Below, one piece after another: positions 35,790-44,088 of a stretch of DNA of 59,573 nt (position 1 is its first letter; each line of letters opens with the position of its first letter). The notes under the pieces are model-generated. The model ran no database searches. It was not told the origin of the DNA and saw only the letters and a program-made list of their open reading frames with translations. The position numbers and the translations under genes were made by a program. Origin of the DNA: Actinoplanes couchii (GTDB taxonomy: Bacteria; Actinomycetota; Actinomycetes; Mycobacteriales; Micromonosporaceae); NCBI RefSeq assembly GCF_016862075.1, contig NZ_BOMG01000122.1, forward strand, positions 1 to 59,573, given 5' to 3'.

Positions 35790-36452
35790 ATGAGAGTGCT
35801 CCTGGTCGAGGACGAGATCCTCCTCGCCCGAGCGATCCGCAACGGTCTGCACCGGGCCGGCCTGACGGTGGACGTGGTCCACGACGGCGAGTCCGCGCTG
35901 GAGTCGCTGCGGTCGCAGCCGTACGAGGCGGTGGTCCTCGACCGGGACCTCCCGGCACTCTCCGGCGACGAGGTGTGCCGGCACATCATCACCGACCATC
36001 CGCAGGTCGGGGTGCTGATGCTGACCGCGTCGGCGACCCTCGCCGAACGGGTCGACGGCCTGAGCCGGGGCGCCGACGACTACCTGACCAAGCCGTTCGA
36101 GTTCCCGGAGCTGGTGGCCCGGCTGCGCGCCCTGCAACGCCGCTCGGGCCACCGGGCACCACCCCAGCTGACGTGCGGCGACGTCAGTCTGGACCCGTTC
36201 ACCCACCAGGCGTTCCGCGCGGGCGTCCCGCTGGCGCTGAGCCCCAAGGAGTTCCGCGTGCTGGAGCAGCTGCTCCGGGCGGACGGCGGTGTCCTGAGCG
36301 CCGAAACCCTGCTGCAGAAGGCGTGGGACGAGCACGCCGACCCGTTCACGAACTCCCCTCGGGTGGTGATCTCCACGTTGCGCCGCAAACTGGGCCGGCC
36401 ATGGCCGATCGAGACCGTCCCCGGCGTCGGATACCGCGTTGTCGCGGCGTGA
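35790..36452 (+). CDS. OmpR-family response regulator
   Basis: A 220-residue regulator. The receiver (1-115) has acidic residues in LLVEDEILL, phospho-acceptor Asp51 (VVLDRDLPAL), Thr in MLTASA and Lys in YLTKPFE. The C-terminal winged helix (about 128-220) contains LALSPKEFRVLEQLL and VISTLRRKLG. ATG 35790 follows AGAAAGG. The kinase TTG (36439) overlaps its 3' end by 14 bases, so the two form a coupled pair. An exported peptide gene lies just upstream. Confidence 0.92.
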   Translation: MRVLLVEDEILLARAIRNGLHRAGLTVDVVHDGESALESLRSQPYEAVVLDRDLPALSGDEVCRHIITDHPQVGVLMLTASATLAERVDGLSRGADDYLTKPFEFPELVARLRALQRRSGHRAPPQLTCGDVSLDPFTHQAFRAGVPLALSPKEFRVLEQLLRADGGVLSAETLLQKAWDEHADPFTNSPRVVISTLRRKLGRPWPIETVPGVGYRVVAA

Positions 36453-37530
36453 GGTCAGCACCCGCGTCATCGGCAGCATGATCGCCGTCGTCGCGGGCCT
36501 CGCCCTGGCGATGGCCACGATCATCACGCTGTTGATGACCTTGGTGCCGGACACCCTGGTCAGCGGTGTTCCGTCGGTTCCGGCCGACTCCGCCGCCGCA
36601 CCGCTGGAATCGGCCCCACCGGAGACGATAAAGCCTTGGCAGGAGCTGGAACGGCTGCTGACGTTCTCGATGATCGCGCTGGTCCTGGTGACGGCGGTGG
36701 GTGCGGTGGCGGTGCGCTGGACGGTACGCCGCGCTCTCGCCCCACTGTCCGCGATGATTGTCGCGGCCGAGCGGGCGGCGGCCACCGACCTGGGCGGCCG
36801 GATCCCGGTGGGCCGGGTCCAGGACGAGGTCACCGACCTGGCGGTCACCTTCAACACGATGCTGGCGCGGCTGGACGCCGCGTTCGAGGCACAGCGCCGG
36901 TTCGCCGCCAACGCCTCGCACGAGCTCCAGACGCCGCTGGCCACCACCCAGGCGATTCTCGACGACGCTCTCGCCGACACACCGGAAGGACCACAACGAC
37001 AACTTCTTCACGATTTGCGTACGTTGAACAGCCGCAGTTCCCGGACCGTGCGCACCCTGCTGGACCTCGCCGACGCACAGGCCGGCCGGGGACATCATGA
37101 GCCGGTGGATCTGTCCGCGATCGTCGGGGAGGAGGTGACGGCTCACGAATCCGCCGCGCGTGCCCGGGACGTGACGATCCACCACGACCTGGAGCCGCTG
37201 GTGACGGAGGGCGACCCGGCCCTGATCCGGCTGATGGTGCGCAACCTGATCGACAACGCGGTCCGCCACAACCACCGGGGCGGCCGGGTGGAGCTCTGTG
37301 TACGTACCGGCGAAGGGCTTTTGATCGTCAACACCGGATCGCCGCTGACCGTCGAGGAGGTGGCCCGGATCGTCGAGCCGTTCCACCGCGGCGCCGGCCG
37401 CCTGCGCAGCGAGAGCACCGGTCTCGGCGCCGCCCTGGTGGCCGCCGTCGTCAACCGGCACGGCTGGCGACTGCACCTGCGCCCCGGGGCGGACGGCGGC
37501 CTGGTGGCCGAGGTCCGGATCCAAGTGTGA
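36439..37530 (+). CDS. Sensor histidine kinase with a short extracytoplasmic loop
   Basis: A 363-residue kinase starting at TTG 36439. Helix 1 (about 10-37) and helix 2 (about 75-95) enclose only some 40 residues (LVSGVPSVPADS onward). HAMP follows (AAERAAATDLGGRIPVG). The H-box is RFAANASHELQTPLATTQ, with Gln where Arg is more common. The N-box is NLIDNAVRHN, and the G1 region VNTGSPL lacks the usual DxGxG wording. The small outer loop suggests intramembrane or peptide-assisted sensing rather than binding of a large ligand. It pairs with the overlapping response regulator. Confidence 0.9.
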   Translation: MSRREVSTRVIGSMIAVVAGLALAMATIITLLMTLVPDTLVSGVPSVPADSAAAPLESAPPETIKPWQELERLLTFSMIALVLVTAVGAVAVRWTVRRALAPLSAMIVAAERAAATDLGGRIPVGRVQDEVTDLAVTFNTMLARLDAAFEAQRRFAANASHELQTPLATTQAILDDALADTPEGPQRQLLHDLRTLNSRSSRTVRTLLDLADAQAGRGHHEPVDLSAIVGEEVTAHESAARARDVTIHHDLEPLVTEGDPALIRLMVRNLIDNAVRHNHRGGRVELCVRTGEGLLIVNTGSPLTVEEVARIVEPFHRGAGRLRSESTGLGAALVAAVVNRHGWRLHLRPGADGGLVAEVRIQV

Positions 37531-37531
37531 C

Positions 37532-37657
37532 TTAGGCGGCGTGCGGGTCGAGGAGGTGCGGTGGGGCCTGGAGGTTCAGCCACCAGGCCGGGTCGGCCGG
37601 GAGCCCGGCATTCGACGTGGTGAGGGCCAGGTCGGCGCCGTCCTCGATGTGGTCGTT
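37532..37657 (-). pseudogene. C-terminal remnant of an F420-dependent nitroreductase (DDN/DUF385) protein
   Basis: The minus strand reads NDHIEDGADLALTTSNAGL then PADPAWWLNLQAPPHL and a TAA at 37532-37534. The pattern SNAGxxxxPAWWLNLxA is a hallmark of the deazaflavin-dependent nitroreductase family (PF04075). Only about 41 codons remain. The fragment begins 2 bases after the kinase stop, so the kinase 3' end marks a rearrangement junction. Confidence 0.65.
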
Positions 37658-37683
37658 CGTGGCTCGTGCCGGCGATGGGTTGC

Positions 37684-38256
37684 TCAATCGTTGAGACACT
37701 GGCCGGAGGGGAATTTCCCGGTTACCTCGTCGATGGGTCCACGCCCGTCCACGGGGATTAATTCAGAGTGCCCGATGATGCAGGAATCGCCGACTCCGAC
37801 CGCATAGATCAGGGAAGACGGGGGAGCGGGGTCGTTCGGGCGGGCCAGTCGCACCAGGGCGTCACCATATCCGGCATCCGCGAGATTCTTCTGGGCTTGG
37901 CGGACGTCTTCATCGGTGGGTGGATGCCTGAACTTGTGTTTGTTGCAACTCGGATCCGTCGGGGTGAGGCACAAGCCTCCACTGGTCGCGATATGGGAAA
38001 CCCTGGCTTTTTCTCCAAACATCCCGTCGCCCGATTCGGGGAGGTTCCGCTGCCCGAGCGCGGGAACCGGACGTCCGCAGTAGTCGTTCCATCCCGAGCA
38101 GACGAAGCGGTATCCCGTCATCGTCGGAGCCGCCGGCGACGGGGCCTCATACGATGCCGATCGATTCCCGACCCGGTGATTCACCACAAGGGCTCCAGTT
38201 GCCATCACGGCAGCAACAAGGAGCGCACATCCTCCGACTATCCCGTATCTACGCAT
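37684..38256 (-). CDS. Hypothetical exported or membrane-anchored protein
   Basis: A 190-residue protein from the ATG at 38254-38256 (MRRYGIVGGCALLVAAVMAT), with GAGG eight bases upstream. The N-terminus is a signal anchor. The rest is extracytoplasmic with several Cys (FVCSGWNDYCGRPV, GGLCLTP, PSCNKHK, DSCIIGHSE), suggesting disulfides. A KNLADAGYGDALVRLAR helix and an ending ..GKFPSGQCLND are visible. No family recognised. It is transcribed alone, convergent with the kinase and divergent from the ABC transporter; its base composition is somewhat lower in G+C upstream. Confidence 0.7.
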   Translation of the reverse strand: MRRYGIVGGCALLVAAVMATGALVVNHRVGNRSASYEAPSPAAPTMTGYRFVCSGWNDYCGRPVPALGQRNLPESGDGMFGEKARVSHIATSGGLCLTPTDPSCNKHKFRHPPTDEDVRQAQKNLADAGYGDALVRLARPNDPAPPSSLIYAVGVGDSCIIGHSELIPVDGRGPIDEVTGKFPSGQCLND

Positions 38257-38420
38257 TCTGCCTCGCGGTCTGATCGAGCAAGCGAAATGACCGGTGGTAA
38301 ATCGTATCCCCTGAGGGTTGGAACCTCTCGATTTCCCGGAAATCACCCCCGTGCCGGCCTCACAGAGTTCTTTAAGAACCTCTCCGAAGAAAACCAGCGG
38401 GCCGCTGCACCATCTCCGGC

Positions 38421-39335
38421 ATGACGAGAATCGAGGTACGGGGGCTCACCAAGCGGTACGGCCCCGACACTGTTGTCGACGACCTGACGTTCACCGTGGA
38501 GGCGGGGCAGGTCACCGGGTTCCTCGGGCCCAACGGCGCCGGGAAGACCACCACCATGCGCATGATCGTGGGGCTGGCCGCGCCGGACCGGGGCACCGCC
38601 ACCATCGGCGGCCGCCACTACGGGTCGCTGCCGGTGCCGTTGACCGAGGTCGGGGCGCTGCTCGACGCCGCGGCCGTGCACGGCGGGCGGACGGCACGGG
38701 ACCATCTGCTGGCGCTGGCGGCCAGCAACGGGCTGCCACCCGGGCGCGTCGAGGACGTACTCACCCGTACCGGAATGGCGGGTGTCGCTGTGAAAAGGGC
38801 CGGAACCTTCTCGCTCGGGATGCGGCAGCGGCTGGGGATCGCCGCGGCCCTGCTCGGTGATCCGCGGGTGCTGATCTTCGACGAGCCGGTGAACGGCCTG
38901 GATCCGGAGGGGATCCGCTGGGCACGGGAGCTGATGCGGGCGCTCGCCGCCGAGGGCCGGGCCGTGCTGGTCTCCAGCCATCTGATGAGCGAGATGGCGC
39001 AGACCGCCGACCACCTGATCGTGATCGGACGCGGCCGGATCATCGCGGACACTCCGGCGAGCGAGTTGACCGGGGGCGCGGGCGGAGGTTCGGTACGGGT
39101 CAGGGCCGCCGATCCGGGCACGCTGGCGCTGCGGCTGTCCGCCGCCGGTGCGACGGTCCGCGAAGGCCTGGAGGCGTCGCTGACCGTCGCCGGGATGAGC
39201 GCGGAGGAGATCGGCCGGCTCGCCGCCTACCACGGCCTGGCGCTCATCGAGCTGAGCCCGGTGCGTGCCTCGCTGGAGGACGCCTATCTGCGGCTGACCA
39301 GCGAGAGCGTCGAATTCCAGGGGGTGGCCGCGTGA
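38421..39335 (+). CDS. ABC-2 exporter ATP-binding protein (DrrA/BcrA-like)
   Basis: A 304-residue ATPase. Walker A is GPNGAGKTT (36-44), the signature is FSLGMRQRLG, Walker B is VLIFDEPVNGLDP, and the H-loop is LVSSHLMSEM. The C-terminal extension of about 80 residues is usual in drug and lipid exporters of the CcmA/DrrA group. ATG 38421. The stop overlaps the permease start by 4 bases (GTGA), so it is a coupled two-gene exporter. A two-component system lies directly downstream and may control it. Confidence 0.92.
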   Translation: MTRIEVRGLTKRYGPDTVVDDLTFTVEAGQVTGFLGPNGAGKTTTMRMIVGLAAPDRGTATIGGRHYGSLPVPLTEVGALLDAAAVHGGRTARDHLLALAASNGLPPGRVEDVLTRTGMAGVAVKRAGTFSLGMRQRLGIAAALLGDPRVLIFDEPVNGLDPEGIRWARELMRALAAEGRAVLVSSHLMSEMAQTADHLIVIGRGRIIADTPASELTGGAGGGSVRVRAADPGTLALRLSAAGATVREGLEASLTVAGMSAEEIGRLAAYHGLALIELSPVRASLEDAYLRLTSESVEFQGVAA

Positions 39336-40087
39336 ACCGGGTCCTCACCGCCGAATGGATCAAACTGCGGAGTCTGCGGTCCACCTGGTCGATGCTGGCC
39401 GGCCTGTTCGCCGTGGGGCTGGGCATCTCCCTGCTGTCACTGAACCGTGTGCACGACGCCTACGCCGAAGCCGGCGCGGACTGGGATCCGACCAGACACA
39501 GTATGACCGTGTACGTCGTCGCCCAGCTGATCCTCGGCGTGCTCGGCGCTCTGGTGGTCACCTCGGAGTTCGCCACCGGGCTGATGCGTACGACGCTGAC
39601 CGCCACGCCCGCCCGCCATCGCGTACTGGCGGCCAAGGCGGTCCTGGCCGCCGCCGTCTCGCTGGTCGCGGGGCAGGCGCTGATGCTCTGCGTGTTCCTT
39701 GTCGGACAGTGGGGCTTCGCCCGCAACGGCGTGCCCCGGGCGTCGCTCGGTGACCCGGGTGTGCCCGCCGCCGTCGCCGCGGGCGGCCTCTACCTGGCCG
39801 TCATCGGGCTGCTCGGCGTCGCGCTCGGCACCATCATGCGGGCCACCGCGGGCGCGATCGTCACCCTGGTGGGCATCGTCTTCATCATTCCCGGGATCGC
39901 CGGTGTCTTCCCGTCCTGGATCCGTCAGGTGTTCGTCTTCTGGCCGACCCTCGGCGGTGCGGCGGCGCTCGGCACCGTCCCGGACCCCGATTTCCCGCAT
40001 CCGTGGTGGGGTCTGGGCGGGATGGCCCTCGGGGGCGCCGCGGTCCTGGCGGCGGCGTTCGTGGTTCTCCGCCGCCGCGACGTGTGA
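39332..40087 (+). CDS. ABC-2 exporter permease
   Basis: A 251-residue membrane protein with six hydrophobic segments and the N-terminal signature of the ABC-2 type permeases in actinobacteria (LTAEWIKLRSLRSTWSML, then TSEFATGLMRTTLTATP). GTG 39332 overlaps the ATPase stop. Its own TGA (40085-40087) lies in the first unit of an 18-bp tandem repeat. Works with the ATPase as an efflux pump; substrate unknown. Confidence 0.88.
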   Translation: MNRVLTAEWIKLRSLRSTWSMLAGLFAVGLGISLLSLNRVHDAYAEAGADWDPTRHSMTVYVVAQLILGVLGALVVTSEFATGLMRTTLTATPARHRVLAAKAVLAAAVSLVAGQALMLCVFLVGQWGFARNGVPRASLGDPGVPAAVAAGGLYLAVIGLLGVALGTIMRATAGAIVTLVGIVFIIPGIAGVFPSWIRQVFVFWPTLGGAAALGTVPDPDFPHPWWGLGGMALGGAAVLAAAFVVLRRRDV

Positions 40088-40159
40088 AGTCGTCGTGACG
40101 TGTGATGTCGTCGTGACGTGTGATGCCGTCGTGACGTGTGATGCCGGCGTGACGTGTGA
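40079..40159. repeat. 4.5 tandem copies of an 18-bp repeat
   Basis: Unit GACGTGTGATGCCGTCGT, in copies starting at 40079, 40097, 40115, 40133 and a half copy at 40151. Differences are single bases. It spans the permease stop and the whole gap up to the response regulator, and a possible GTG start for that regulator (40156) lies in the last half copy. Confidence 0.9.
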
Positions 40160-40173
40160 CTAGGCTGACCGGT

Positions 40174-40851
40174 ATGACGGCGCAGCGGCTCCTGGTGGTC
40201 GACGACGAGGACACCGTCCGGGAGCTACTCGCCGCGACACTACGGTTCGCGGGTTTCCGGGTCACGTCGGCGGCGACCGCGCGGGAGGCCATCGCCTCCG
40301 CCACCGCGGACCCGCCGGACCTGGTGCTGCTCGACGTGATGCTGCCCGACATGGACGGTTTCGAGGTGGTCCGGCGGCTCGGCCCGCAGCGCACGCCGGT
40401 GCTCTTCCTGACCGCCCGTGATCGGCAGGCCGACAAGGTCACCGGGCTGTCGCTCGGCGCCGACGACTACGTGACCAAGCCCTTCGACCTGCCGGAGCTG
40501 ATCGCCCGGATCCGCGCGATCCTGCGGCGCACCTCGGGGCAGCCGGGCGCCCTGCTCACCGTCGGCCCGCTCACCCTCGACCCCGAGGGCCACCGGGTCA
40601 CCCGGCACGGCGAGCCGGTGCGGCTGTCGGCCACCGAGTTCCGGCTGCTGCGCCACCTGATGGAGAACGCCGGGCGGGTGGTCACCAAGGCGCAGATCCT
40701 CGACCGGGTCTGGCGCGACGACTTCGGCGGCGACGCCAGCATCGTCGACACCTACATCTCCTACCTGCGCCGCAAGATCGACAACGAGGAACCCAAACAG
40801 ATCAACACCATTCACGGCGTCGGGTACGTCATGAGAGCCCCGCAACAATGA
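40174..40851 (+). CDS. OmpR-family response regulator
   Basis: A 225-residue regulator. Receiver (LLVVDDEDTV; phospho-acceptor in VLLDVMLPDMDG; YVTKPFDLPEL) and a C-terminal winged helix (LSATEFRLLRHLM, VDTYISYLRRKID, HGVGYVM). ATG 40174 (MTAQRLL) is preferred to GTG 40156, which lies in the repeat array and would add six codons. The stop overlaps the kinase start by 4 bases (ATGA). It probably responds to envelope or drug stress and controls the upstream exporter; inference from order. Confidence 0.92.
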   Translation: MTAQRLLVVDDEDTVRELLAATLRFAGFRVTSAATAREAIASATADPPDLVLLDVMLPDMDGFEVVRRLGPQRTPVLFLTARDRQADKVTGLSLGADDYVTKPFDLPELIARIRAILRRTSGQPGALLTVGPLTLDPEGHRVTRHGEPVRLSATEFRLLRHLMENAGRVVTKAQILDRVWRDDFGGDASIVDTYISYLRRKIDNEEPKQINTIHGVGYVMRAPQQ

Positions 40852-42275
40852 GCCTGCGCCTGCGTCTGCTGCTGATCACCGCCGCGCTGCTGCTGACCGG
40901 GCTCACCCTGACCGGCGCGGTGGTCGCCGACCGGATGGAGCACTACCAGGTCCAACGGCTGGACACCCAGCTGCGCTCGCTCACCGACCTGCTCGCCCGG
41001 CTGCCCGTCACCGGCCCGCGCGCCACCAGCAGCACCCTGCTCGACCCGGCCCTGGACGTGATCGGCGCGCCCTACCTGGTCTACCTCGGCCCGGACGGCA
41101 CCCCCACCGACGGGGTGCTCTCCACCCGTCTCGGCCGGGACACCCTCCCGTCCACCGCCGGTCTGCGGACCGTGCCGGCCGACGGCACCGCGGTCTTCCT
41201 GCCCGCCGCCGACGGCTCGGGCCGCTGGCGGGCCACCGCCCGGCCCACCGCCGCCGGGGACCGCACGGTCATCGCCGCGGCCCCGATGACCGACGCCGAT
41301 GCCGCCGTCGCGCAACTGCGCGAGATCAGCCTGATCAGCTCCCTGATCCTGCTCGCCGTGCTCACCACCGCGGGCTGGTTCGCGCTCGGCCGCGGACTGC
41401 GCCCGCTCCGCCGTGTCGAGAGGACCGCCGCCGCGATCGCCGCCGGCGACCTCACCCACCGGGTTCCCGGCCTGGCCCCGCCCCGCACCGAACTCGGCCG
41501 GCTGGCCGCCTCCCTCAACACCATGCTCGGCCAGCTCGAACGGGCTTTCGCTGCCCGGGCCGCCTCGGAGGCCCGGATGCGTACCTTCGTCTCCGACGTC
41601 AGTCACGAACTGCGCACCCCCCTTTTCGTCATCAAGGGCTCGACGGATCTGCACCGGATGGGCGCCCTCACCACCGCCGCCGACACCGATCAGGCCATGC
41701 GCCGCATCGGCCGGGAGGCCACCCGCCTCACCGCGCTCACCGAGGACCTGCTGCTGCTCGCCGAACTCGACGACGCCCCGCAGGCCCAGCTCGACCCGGC
41801 CCCGATGGACCTGCGCACCCTCGCCACCGACGCGCGGCACGATCTGCGCGCCCTCGACCCCACCCGCACGGTGTCGCTGACCGGGCCGGACGGTTCCGGC
41901 CCACCCGGCCCGGCCCCGGTCCACGCCGACGAGGCCCGGCTACGGCAGGTCGTCACCAACCTGATCGGCAATGTGGCCGCGCACACTCCGGCGGGCACGA
42001 GCGTCCGGATCGGCGTCGGCACCACCCCGGGCGGGGTGATCCTGGAGGTCGCCGACCAGGGGCCCGGCCTGACCGCTGCCCAGGCCGACCGGGTCTTCGA
42101 CCGCTTCTACCGTACGGATCGCGCCCGCAGCCGCACCGATGGCGCCAACGCGGGCCTCGGCCTGGCGATCGCCCGCTCCCTGGCCCGGGCCCACGGCGGC
42201 GACGTCGACGTTCGTACGGCCCCCGGCGAGGGCGCCTGCTTCCGTCTCACCCTCCCGCCGTTGGAGGCGCTTTAG
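40848..42275 (+). CDS. Sensor histidine kinase
   Basis: A 475-residue kinase. Helix 1 (about 8-28), an extracytoplasmic domain of about 130 residues, and helix 2 (about 160-182) are followed by HAMP (ERTAAAIAAGDLTHRVPG). The H-box is FVSDVSHELRTPLFVIKGS, the N-box NLIGNVAAHT, the G1 box VADQGPGL, and G2 is GLGLAIARSLARAHGG. It forms a coupled pair with the response regulator. The larger outer domain contrasts with the kinase at 36.4 kb. Confidence 0.92.
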   Translation: MSLRLRLLLITAALLLTGLTLTGAVVADRMEHYQVQRLDTQLRSLTDLLARLPVTGPRATSSTLLDPALDVIGAPYLVYLGPDGTPTDGVLSTRLGRDTLPSTAGLRTVPADGTAVFLPAADGSGRWRATARPTAAGDRTVIAAAPMTDADAAVAQLREISLISSLILLAVLTTAGWFALGRGLRPLRRVERTAAAIAAGDLTHRVPGLAPPRTELGRLAASLNTMLGQLERAFAARAASEARMRTFVSDVSHELRTPLFVIKGSTDLHRMGALTTAADTDQAMRRIGREATRLTALTEDLLLLAELDDAPQAQLDPAPMDLRTLATDARHDLRALDPTRTVSLTGPDGSGPPGPAPVHADEARLRQVVTNLIGNVAAHTPAGTSVRIGVGTTPGGVILEVADQGPGLTAAQADRVFDRFYRTDRARSRTDGANAGLGLAIARSLARAHGGDVDVRTAPGEGACFRLTLPPLEAL

Positions 42276-42401
42276 TGGGGCAAACGGGAAAGACGGTACG
42301 CCGGATCCGCGGTCGACGACGGCGTGGACACCCGGTGCGACAGTGTTCTGGCAGGTCGGGGGCATACTCGCTGGTGTAGATCAACGGGTGGGGGCGAGAT
42401 C

Positions 42402-42806
42402 ATGGGTGACGACGGGCCGATAGCCGAGCCGGGTTCGCGGGTCGATCTGGGCCGGCGCAGGGTGACGGTGCGCCGGTTGCGGCTGGTTCTGGAGTACGAG
42501 CAGTGGGGCCCGGAGTTCGTGCACACGATCGCCGGAACCGACGAGCAGGAACGGGATTGGCTCGACGCGCTGGCTGATTCGGGACAGATCCGGTACACGC
42601 CGGGCCGCACCGTGGAGCAGTGGCGTGAGCTGCGCGAACAACAGGGCCGATACACGGTGGAACAGGCGATGAAGGTGTTCCACGAGGGCGATCCGTCCCG
42701 GGCCCGGGACCTGATGGACGAGGCTCTCGCCCTCGGAGGACTGCTCGAACGAGAATGGGAACGCACACACACCTACCTGGCCGGCGGCCCGGCCCCGGCG
42801 GACTGA
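42402..42806 (+). CDS. Hypothetical protein, soluble
   Basis: A 134-residue protein from ATG 42402, with GGGGGCGAG upstream. It is highly charged, with WGPEFVHTIAGTDEQERDWL and a helical C-terminus (TVEQAMKVFHEGDPSRARDL, ALALGGLLEREWERTHTYL). No membrane segment, signal or recognised domain. It lies 126 bases after the kinase and may have its own promoter. Codon pattern and start context support a real gene. Confidence 0.65.
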   Translation: MGDDGPIAEPGSRVDLGRRRVTVRRLRLVLEYEQWGPEFVHTIAGTDEQERDWLDALADSGQIRYTPGRTVEQWRELREQQGRYTVEQAMKVFHEGDPSRARDLMDEALALGGLLEREWERTHTYLAGGPAPAD

Positions 42807-42898
42807 CCGCGCGGCAGTGAGGTGGAGCACGCGCCGAGAAGCGATCAGCGACCGTGACCACCCTCAGGAGCCGAACGGCATGGAGGCCGGCACCAGCG

Positions 42899-43231
42899 AT
42901 GACGACTGCTGACCGCCTGAGGATCTCCTTCATTCTCGGGTTGTTCGCTCTGGCGCCTCTGCTCGGCACCATCTTCAACACGATGGTCTTCTGGGAGAAC
43001 CACGGGACGATGTATCACCTGATCACCCTGCAGAAAGTCGTCTTCTTCGGCGGCGACCTCGGTATCAGCCTGATGATCGGGCTCGACACCGAACTGGACG
43101 ACGTCCCGTGGGGCAAGCTGGGCCTGTTCGTGCTCTTCCTCGCGCTCGGTGGCCTGCTCGGGTGGGTTCGTTACACGGTCGAGGAGAACTACGGCCTGAC
43201 CGGCCCCGATCCGCTCAAGCATGCCGAGTAG
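42899..43231 (+). CDS. Hypothetical two-helix membrane protein
   Basis: A 110-residue protein. ATG 42899 is the likelier start (MTTADRLRISFILG); a GTG at 42854 would add 15 residues. Two hydrophobic segments are seen (FILGLFALAPLLGTIFNTMV and LGLFVLFLALGGLLGWV), separated by a loop with EDDxx-type acids. No domain recognised. GGAGG lies about 12 bases upstream. It stands alone. Confidence 0.6.
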   Translation: MTTADRLRISFILGLFALAPLLGTIFNTMVFWENHGTMYHLITLQKVVFFGGDLGISLMIGLDTELDDVPWGKLGLFVLFLALGGLLGWVRYTVEENYGLTGPDPLKHAE

Positions 43232-43329
43232 GTGCGCATTTTTGGGGACGTGCTGGGCCGCGGCTGAAGTTCGAGGAACGGTCACCGGACGAGTTTCGGC
43301 GTCAGGCACCTTCGAGCGCGCGTCCCGCG

Positions 43330-43490
43330 GTGGGCGGGCCGAGGCGGCCGCCCGTCTCGACGGCCGGTACCTGTCCACCGAGGTCGCCGCCGGCCTCACC
43401 GGCCGGATGCTCGCTCTCTCCGCCGTCACCGGGACCGCGCCTCCGTGCGCGACTTCCGGTACCAGTCGAAACCTCGTGCCCTCGTGCCGT
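43330..43490 (+). pseudogene. C-terminal remnant of a GH43-like glycosidase
   Basis: Reads ARLDGRYLSTEVAAGLTGRM then LALSAVTGT, changes frame once near 43440, and goes on ASVRDFRYQSKP. This closely matches the C-terminal domain of the window's own GH43 enzyme (LGRLDGRHLSTEIAGGFTGR, IIGITATNG). Nothing of the catalytic propeller remains. Confidence 0.6.
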
Positions 43491-43601
43491 TGTTCATGCC
43501 TGATGGCCCAGTTTCATGGTCACGTCCGGGTACCGGTGGCTCCAGTGCGAGCAGGCTCTCCCGGCTGCGGTCGCGCTCGGCCAGGAAACTGCCGCACATC
43601 G

Positions 43602-43802
43602 TCATCCGTTTTCAGCGGCGCCGGGGGTGCAGGCGTTTGCCTCCGAGTCGCCGGGGAGAGGGATGCCTCGGTCGATCAGGAACTGCCAGATGGTTTTGGC
43701 GAGCGGTTCGATCTCGTGTTCTTCGATCGAGGCGTAGTCGTCGGCCAGCAGCAGGTCGGCGACGCTGCCAGCGGCACGCCACAGTGGTTGTTCGATCGGC
43801 AT
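43602..43802 (-). CDS. Small hypothetical protein
   Basis: A 66-residue ORF from ATG 43802 (MPIEQPLWRAAGSVADLLL), with GAGAGGA about ten bases upstream. Acidic helical middle (DDYASIEEHEIEPLAKTIWQ), then FLIDRGIPLPGDS. No domain recognised. It is followed upstream (minus sense) by a frameshifted HTH gene and the Cys-containing small protein, so it may belong to an old small operon. Confidence 0.55.
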   Translation of the reverse strand: MPIEQPLWRAAGSVADLLLADDYASIEEHEIEPLAKTIWQFLIDRGIPLPGDSEANACTPGAAENG

Positions 43803-43820
43803 CTTGCTCAAGTCCTCTCG

Positions 43821-44006
43821 TCAGGGTCGCGGTAGGTGATAGGTGAGGAACCAGGGTCCGATAACGGTGGCTCGCCAGACCCGGCCCATGCACGGCGACG
43901 CCGCTAGGGCGGGGAGGTCGGGGCGTTCCGCACGTTGATGGATGCGCTGGCGTGACAGGTTCGTCCCGGACAGCGATCTCCCGAGCGCCCATGACCACCA
44001 ACTGTC
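43821..44006 (-). pseudogene. AlpA-like HTH gene, frameshifted
   Basis: Two adjacent frames combine to a known pattern. One reads VVMGAREIAVR, the other LSRQRIHQRAERPDLPALAA then MGRVWRATVIGPW with a stop at 43821. Together they match the small actinobacterial HTH proteins of the form REIAxRLGVSRQRVHQLAxRPDFPAP. The break is near 43965. Related to the intact gene at 11229. Confidence 0.55.
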
Positions 44007-44088
44007 TGTAGCGTCAGCCGTCGTTGCCTCCGGTCGCATCTCATGCCGGTCCCTCCCCGGGCTCCGGTGCCCGCGCTGTCGCGCTTGC

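Noticed and set aside
40079..40159. The 18-bp tandem array as a CRISPR
   Set aside because: The copies are contiguous with no spacers and no cas genes are in the window.
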